From an uncultured Porphyromonadaceae bacterium (GTDB lineage Bacteria > Bacteroidota > Bacteroidia > Bacteroidales > Muribaculaceae), in the NCBI GenBank assembly GCA_947178565.1, contig CAMWYV010000047.1, positions 1 through 7,542 on the forward strand: a stretch of DNA of 7,542 nucleotides. The letters are read 5' to 3'. Both the position numbers and the translations under genes were made by a program. The stretch's first letter is position 1, and every line of letters starts with the position of its first letter. This document shows, in pieces, positions 1-5,800 of this stretch. The notes beneath the pieces are model-generated. The model was not told the DNA's origin. It searched no databases and saw only the letters and a list, made by a program, of their open reading frames with translations.

Positions 1-729
1 CCATATAACAATCTGAGTGACTGCGACGGAGCATATTCCGAGTATTTTGCCGAGCATAATCTGAGTTGGCTTTACAGATGATACCACAATCTCAAGCACT
101 CTGTTGTTTTTCTCTTCGATAATGCTTGTCATGACCATCTGACCATAGAGCAGCAGACACATATACAATAAGAAGGTGAGGCTCACACCAAGAAAATAGC
201 TTAACTCGGTAGAACTCTGCGCTTCGTCTTCGCTCTTATCGGTGCGTATGCTCTGGAGCTTCACATCACTGTGAATCTTATCCATTATCTCGTTAAGATT
301 CTCGATGTTATAGCTTTTCAGCCGGATTGACTCAATGATATCGTTTACATCGGAGGTTATGCCATTTTCAAGAGTCATGGAAGAGGCTCCGTTTGTATAA
401 AGTCGTATGGTCTTGTTGCTTTCGACCACTCCTTGCGGGATGTAAAGCACACCGTTTACCTCCTTATTGCTAAGAGCCGAATCAAGAGATACCGTGACCG
501 GAGTGAATCGGGTCTCTTCGGTGTTCTTCAGATTCTGCGCTATCACTCCGCTTTCGTCCACTACAAGAAAATCGCGGGTTTCTCCGGAGGAAACCATCAT
601 GATCAGTGCCGGTGCCGCCATCAGTGCAAGCATGAAAATCGGCATGAGTATGGTGGTGATTATGAAACTTTTCTTGTGGACACGCTCTTTAAACTCACGT
701 CCTATAATTATTCCAATCTTATTAGCCAT
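1..729 (-). CDS. ABC-2 type permease, NatB-like (partial, C-terminus beyond window)
   Basis: This is the membrane subunit of an ABC exporter, paired with the ATPase encoded just upstream. The ATG is at 729-727 and the frame stays open to base 1, giving 243 residues. Visible parts are a cytoplasmic N-terminus with GREFKERVHKKSF (residues 10-22), a first membrane helix at about 22-46, a large extracytoplasmic region at about 50-175, and a second helix at about 177-201. The family hallmark follows: IIEEKNNRVLEIVVSS then VKPTQIMLGKILG (203-231), matching the conserved 'EEKxxRvlEvllsSvkPxqlmlGKilG' block of NatB/COG1668 proteins, and then the start of a third helix. Full-length relatives are around 400 residues, so about 40 percent is missing. 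It starts 8 bases after the ATPase stop with no clear Shine-Dalgarno, as is common in Bacteroidota. The substrate is not readable from sequence; Bacillus NatAB exports sodium, but this family is broad. Confidence 0.9.
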   Translation of the reverse strand, partial: MANKIGIIIGREFKERVHKKSFIITTILMPIFMLALMAAPALIMMVSSGETRDFLVVDESGVIAQNLKNTEETRFTPVTVSLDSALSNKEVNGVLYIPQGVVESNKTIRLYTNGASSMTLENGITSDVNDIIESIRLKSYNIENLNEIMDKIHSDVKLQSIRTDKSEDEAQSSTELSYFLGVSLTFLLYMCLLLYGQMVMTSIIEEKNNRVLEIVVSSVKPTQIMLGKILGICSVAVTQIVIW

Positions 730-737
730 AGCCGGTA

Positions 738-1670
738 TTATTTAATTTCTGTGTCTGCTGTTCCTACTGTGGTGATAAAAATATCGTTCATTGAAGCCAT
801 GACTTCATTTATCGCTGAAATCTCAACGGTGTTGTTGGCAACTTCGATTATATCGCGGAGCGATGTGCCGGGATTGATGAGCAATCTGAGCGATTCGCGC
901 TCTCTGGATGCCTGAGTAACTTCAAAATTACCGGCAAGCGGCAGCAGGGCGTTCATCAGCGCATTTGAATTTCCGTTGAAAACAATGTCATATCTGCCGT
1001 CGGAATACTCCCGTCTTATTTTGTTGACATTGCCGGTGAGAATATTCTGACCACGGTTTATGAGTGTTATGTTTTCGCAAAGTTCTTCAACCGATGCCAT
1101 ATTGTGGGTGGAGAAGATAACAGTCGAACCTTCATTCTTGAGACGGATAATCTCTTCCTTGAGCAGATTTGAATTGATAGGGTCAAACCCGGAGAACGGC
1201 TCATCAAAAATCAGGAGCTTGGGTCGGTGAAGAACCGTAACGATAAACTGCACTTTCTGCGCCATACCTTTAGAGAGCTCCTCGACCTTGCGGTTCCACC
1301 ACGACAGAATATCGAAACGCTCAAACCACTCCCTGAGGCTACGGGTAGCTTCTGCCTTTGAGAGACCTTTGAGGCGTGCGAAAAACACAGCTTGCTCTCC
1401 GACCTTCATTTTCTTATACAATCCTCTTTCTTCAGGGAGATATCCGATATTCGTCACATCGGCTGCGGTGAGGGGATGACCGTTGAATACCACCTCTCCG
1501 CTATCGGGAGCTGTGATATGATTGATTATTCTGATAAGTGTGGTCTTGCCGGCGCCGTTGGGCCCGAGCAGACCGTAAATGGTGCCTTCAGGCACCGAAA
1601 GACTTACATTGTCAAGCGCTTTGTGTCCCGTATAGTTTTTAGACACATTGCTGACTTCAAGCAGATTCAT
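738..1670 (-). CDS. ABC transporter ATP-binding protein, NatA-like
   Basis: This is the cytoplasmic ATPase that energises the NatB-like permease encoded next; it has 310 residues. The nucleotide-binding domain is complete: Walker A GPNGAGKTT (36-44), signature LSKGMAQKVQ (132-141), Walker B LLIFDEP (152-158) with D-loop SGFD (160-163), and H-loop STHNM (187-191). The segment GYLPEERGLYKKMKV (76-90) stands where most ABC ATPases have the Q-loop glutamine. This PEERGLY form, the LSKG signature and the DEPFSGFDPIN block are typical of the NatA/COG4152 group. Residues from about 215 to 300 form the extra C-terminal domain (DUF4162-like) usual in this group. The ATG at 1670-1668 overlaps the symporter TGA in an ATGA junction, which supports this start. 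The stop is TAA at 740-738. The exported substrate is not known; sodium is only a family precedent. Confidence 0.95.
   Translation of the reverse strand: MNLLEVSNVSKNYTGHKALDNVSLSVPEGTIYGLLGPNGAGKTTLIRIINHITAPDSGEVVFNGHPLTAADVTNIGYLPEERGLYKKMKVGEQAVFFARLKGLSKAEATRSLREWFERFDILSWWNRKVEELSKGMAQKVQFIVTVLHRPKLLIFDEPFSGFDPINSNLLKEEIIRLKNEGSTVIFSTHNMASVEELCENITLINRGQNILTGNVNKIRREYSDGRYDIVFNGNSNALMNALLPLAGNFEVTQASRERESLRLLINPGTSLRDIIEVANNTVEISAINEVMASMNDIFITTVGTADTEIK
1667..1670 (-). other. ATGA stop/start overlap, symporter to ABC ATPase
   Basis: The top strand reads TCAT again: the ATPase ATG (1670-1668) overlaps the symporter TGA (1669-1667). It is the second such junction in the cluster and supports both chosen boundaries. 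Confidence 0.92.
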
Positions 1671-2863
1671 TCTGTAACTATATTGTTTGTGTTATTATTT
1701 TTTTTGCCGAAAAAGCGGTCGATAATCACAGCGAGAGAGCCGTCACCGGTAACATTGCAGGCGGTTCCGAAGCTGTCCATCGCGATATAGAGCGCAATCA
1801 TCAGTGCATTCTGAGTTTCCGAGAAACCTAAAATGCCACTCAGGAGTCCCAGAGAAGCCATAATCGCACCGCCCGGAATACCCGGTGCCGCAACGATGGT
1901 GACACCAAGCATGGTTATGAAATGCGTGAACATCCCGATGTCGTAAGGAATGCCTTGCAATATCATTATCGCGAGGGCACAGGCAACAATTTTCAGTGTG
2001 CTCCCGCTCATGTGGATAGTGGCGCAAAGCGGAATGACAAAACCCGCAACCTCTTCGCTCACCCCCATTTTTATAGTCTGCCTTAGCGTTACCGGTATGG
2101 TGGCTGCGGACGACTGGGTGCCGAGCGCGGTAAAGTATGCGGGCATCATGTTCCAGAGCATTTTAAAAGGATTCCTGCGGTTGAAGAGCGATGCTACGCA
2201 AAACTGAAACACAAGAATGAAGATGTGAATGCAGAAAATCACCACAATTACCTTGAAAAACGCTTTCAGCATGATTCCCACCTGTCCGCTCACGGTCATA
2301 TTGAGGAAAATACCGAGAATATAGAATGGCAGGAGTGGAATCACAGCCTTGCGGATAGCCATTGAAACGATGTCGCGAAATTCGTCAGCCGCTTTCTTCA
2401 ATGTATCGCCTTGAACGAATGCGATGCCGCGCCCGACCATGAAAGAGAGCACCAATGCGGTCATAACCGACATGACCGGAGGCATGGGCATGGTGAACCA
2501 TGGTTCGGCAGCAGCCTGAGCGTCTTCCACAGCTATAAGTCCGGGGGCTTTGGAAATCAGGTGCGGAAAAACCGTGTCGCAGGTGAAAAATGAGAAGAAT
2601 CCGGCAAAAAGTGTCGCTCCGTATGCAAGCAGGGCAGTGGCAAGTAGCATCTTGCCTGCCGACTTGCCTATGTCGCCGATAGCGGGAGTGACAAAACCGA
2701 GGATAATCAGCGGGATGAGAAATCCGAGAAAGGAGCCGAAAATCTCATTGAAAGTGGCGCACAGACGAGCCAGCCACTCCGGGGCAAAATATCCGAGCGC
2801 TATGCCAGCCGCAATCGCAATGGCTATCTGCGGAAGAAGTCCGAGTCTGAATCCTTTTCTCAT
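1667..2863 (-). CDS. dicarboxylate/amino acid:cation symporter (SDF family)
   Basis: This is an inner-membrane secondary transporter of 398 residues, close to the roughly 420 of archaeal GltPh. Family marks in order are: a hydrophobic first helix (8-27), IIGFLIP-like helix 2 (45-60), helix 3 (69-93), the HP1 serine-rich tip TQSSAATIP (249-257), the helix 7 motif CATIHMSGS (280-288), the HP2 loop APGIPGG (326-332), and helix 8 DSFGTACNVTGD (363-374). By hand alignment to GltPh, the helix 7 NMDGT motif is HMSGS here. The substrate-side-chain arginine of helix 8 (GltPh R397) is Gly366, while the equivalents of D394, T398, N401 and D405 remain. An acidic substrate is therefore doubtful; a neutral amino acid or another solute is more likely, and coupling may differ. 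The ATG at 2863-2861 overlaps the upstream TGA (ATGA), and the TGA at 1669-1667 overlaps the ATPase start in the same way. Confidence 0.93.
   Translation of the reverse strand: MRKGFRLGLLPQIAIAIAAGIALGYFAPEWLARLCATFNEIFGSFLGFLIPLIILGFVTPAIGDIGKSAGKMLLATALLAYGATLFAGFFSFFTCDTVFPHLISKAPGLIAVEDAQAAAEPWFTMPMPPVMSVMTALVLSFMVGRGIAFVQGDTLKKAADEFRDIVSMAIRKAVIPLLPFYILGIFLNMTVSGQVGIMLKAFFKVIVVIFCIHIFILVFQFCVASLFNRRNPFKMLWNMMPAYFTALGTQSSAATIPVTLRQTIKMGVSEEVAGFVIPLCATIHMSGSTLKIVACALAIMILQGIPYDIGMFTHFITMLGVTIVAAPGIPGGAIMASLGLLSGILGFSETQNALMIALYIAMDSFGTACNVTGDGSLAVIIDRFFGKKNNNTNNIVTE
2860..2863 (-). other. ATGA stop/start overlap, giant protein to symporter
   Basis: The top strand reads TCAT, giving ATGA on the coding strand. 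The symporter ATG (2863-2861) shares bases with the TGA (2862-2860) of the giant protein gene. This geometry favours translational coupling by re-initiation and leaves no room for a separate promoter immediately upstream. Confidence 0.9.
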
Positions 2864-5800
2864 CTCACAAGGATTTTTTCAGATTTGTTGCCGCAGCGAC
2901 GGATATATATGCCTGGAGCGAGATTCTCACCATTCACTCTCACACCGTTCAGGTTATAATATTCCACTTTACAGTCGGTTTCTTCCGGTGAATAAACGGG
3001 GGTGATTGCGGTGACATCCATATCACCCTTGAATGTGCCGGAGATTCTTATTCCCTCCTCAATCCACTCTATATCCATGAGCAGATTGAATTTGTTCGCG
3101 AGGTCGGAATAGCCGTGCAGATTAATGTCAAGTGTCATTCCGGGCTGAACCTCGACCGCGGTAGCCGCACCGTCGTAAGCTTTGAATCCGTTTGACAGAG
3201 ATGAGATGCTGACGCTGGGTACAGTCACGGAGTTGCCTATTGCCGCAGCTCTCGATCCTGCGAGGTCTATGCCTTCGATGATGCATTCGGCGCGGTTGGC
3301 GTATGAGGGAGTGAGGTGGATTCTTACATCATGCTCCTTGACGGAGTTTTCTGTCTCGGTGGTGAGTGTGCCGGTAAACACGGCTCTTTCGGCAACCGCC
3401 GGCATCTCGTTCGCGTTACTGAATTTTACGAGTATGGGCACTCTCTTCTCATTATCCATAAACCATGTGACGTCAACATTGATTCTCACTTCCGAGTCAG
3501 TCGTGATTGTGCCGTCAACCTTTACGTTTGCATTAATCTCTCCTCCGGCAAGCACCATTCCGTCAACCTTGCCGGTGTAGCGGTCGTAACCCTCTGCAGG
3601 AGTCATGGTGATGTCATCGACCTGAATATCGCCGAGTGCGGCTGGTTCTGATGCCGCATCAAGGGCAAGCGAGAAGTCGGGGAGCAGGAAGGTGTACATA
3701 CCGTCATCGCCTGTCTGCGCTATCTTGATGACAGCCTGCTGACCGCCTTCCGTGATATCATAGCCGTCAAGCGCAACGGTGAGTATGCCGGGGAATGTGA
3801 GCCATGCGGTTTCGTTACGCTTGCCGTTGAACTCAACGTTGATGGGAATATTCTCATCCTCGCTCGCTTTCCACAGCACCTGAATGGTCATCCGTGCATT
3901 TCCGGCAGCGTCAACCGTGCCGTTCAGGTTTATGTCGGCAATGATTTCGCCGTCAAGAAATTCCATGGCGGGAACAAATCCGGTATATTTGGTTTCGCCG
4001 TCAGTCTCCTCAACCTCCACATCTTCAACAACGATGTCGCCGAGAGTAAGCTCCGTGCCTTCGAGGTCAATGCTGAAATCGGGGAGCTTGAAGATGCATT
4101 TGCCGTTGACAGGTTGAGTGATATAGACGGTCGCTTTCTGGTTTTCAGCGATATATGAACCACCCATTTCAATTGAAAGTGTGCCGTCAAAGTCGGTCCA
4201 CTCTTCGCTTGGAAGCGGTTCCGTATTACCTGTTTCCGCGGTTTTGACACCGTTGAATTCAACATCTATTTCAATGCCTTCCCAAAGCACAAGTATCTTC
4301 ATCTTCGCATTGCCTTGGGCATCGGTGGTGCCGTTGAGGGTCACATCGGCAACAATCGAGCCTTCCGCCAGTTCAAGTCCTTTCACCTCGCCGGTATAGG
4401 TATATCCGCCGTTGCCGTCAGGAGTCATTGTTACATTCTCGACCACAATGTCGCCGAGCGGAGTGGGACCGTCGCCGAGGTCGAGGCTGAAGTTGGGCAG
4501 GCTGAATGTGCAGGTGCCGTCATTGTTCTCTTTAATATTAACCTTAGCTTGCTGACCACCTCCGGTAATATCATCGCCCATCATGTAGATGTTGAGAGTA
4601 CCGGTATATTCAACGGTCTTTCCTGCCGAGGGAGCGGGAACATCTTGCTTTTTGAAGTTAAGGGTATAGGTGTGGGTATTCTTGCCATCCTCGTCAGCTC
4701 CGTCTGTGGTAACAGTTATAGTCACCGCATATTTTGACGAATCATAAGCGATAGTGATTTTGGCGTCCGGGTTGGAGCTTTCGGCTGTAACGGCTCCTTC
4801 GGCAGGCATCTCCACAGAAGTGAGACGGTAGGTGAAAGTATTGGTGTCGAAATCATCAAGGGGAGTGCCGTTGATGCTTATTTCCGAGAGTCTTGAGTTG
4901 ACAGGCTTGTCGAAACGCAGGGTGTAAGTGTGGGTTTTCTTGCCGTCGAGGTCGGCACCGCCTGAGTTCGTAACAGTAACGGTAGCAATACCCTCGGCAA
5001 CATTGCGCGACACAGACACCGTGGCTCTGCCGGAAGTCTTCATCGCAGTGCCGTCAATCTCGTTCTGAGCCGGGAGCGCTCCGCCAATAGTATATTCAAA
5101 TTTGTCTCTGTCAAATCCTTCCACCTCTTCTCCTCTCACTTTCAGGGAAGCGAGTCGTGAGAAGTAAGGCAGATCGAAATGCAGGGTATATACAGTCGTG
5201 GAGGCATATTTGCCGTCTGCATCTCCTGAGTTTGCAACGGTAATGGTGACAGTAGCGGATTCTACATCGGTATCTATTTTATAGTCGCTGATGCCGTTTC
5301 CGTTATATAACTGAATATCAATTCTATCCTTTTCAGGAAGCTGTCCCGGTAGGGTATAATCGAGCTGCGACGGGGTGAAATCGGGAATCTCCTCACCGTC
5401 AAGGGTTATAGACGATGCTGTGGAATAATAAGGCAGATTGAACTGCACGATATAAACGTGGCTTGTCTTGCCGTCTATATCTTTCTGTCCGCCGTTGGTA
5501 ACAGTGATTCGTGCAGTAGCATTTATATGGTCGAAAATCACTGTGGCAACCGGATTGCCGGAGCATTGCTTGAACATATAGCTGAAAAGCGCCCTGGCGT
5601 CCTCATCGGTCGCGGGGAGCTGACCGGCAAAGGCTATCGGTGTCTTGCCGTCCTGTGGCAGTCCGGTTAGTTCCTGACCTCCGATTGTGATTGATTCGAG
5701 GCGGCTGAAATATGGCAGATTGTACTGCACGGTGTAGGTGTGGCTGCTCTCGCCGTCAATGTCCGGCTGAGTGTTTGTAACCACCACAGTAACCAGAGCC

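Noticed and set aside
730..737. Possible promoter or terminator between the ATPase and the permease
   Set aside because: The gap is only 8 bases and has no inverted repeat or promoter-like element; it is an ordinary operon spacing.
433..915. Plus-strand reading frame of 160 codons spanning the permease start and the ATPase end
   Set aside because: It lies antisense to two firmly identified genes, and its translation (His/Arg-rich stretches, no motif) is not protein-like.
1249..1275. Unusual ABC signature LSKGM instead of LSGGQ, and PEERGLY in place of the Q-loop glutamine
   Set aside because: Both variants are usual for the NatA/COG4152 group, so they identify the family and do not mark a defective ATPase.
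3930..4265. Second minus-strand reading frame of about 111 codons inside the calycin region
   Set aside because: It overlaps well-conserved repeat coding sequence in another frame, and its translation has no recognisable domain. It is a shadow frame.
4315..4737. Plus-strand frames of up to 140 codons across the repeat and barrel region
   Set aside because: They are antisense to repeat coding sequence. Long open antisense frames are expected there from biased codon use, and they reproduce no known family.
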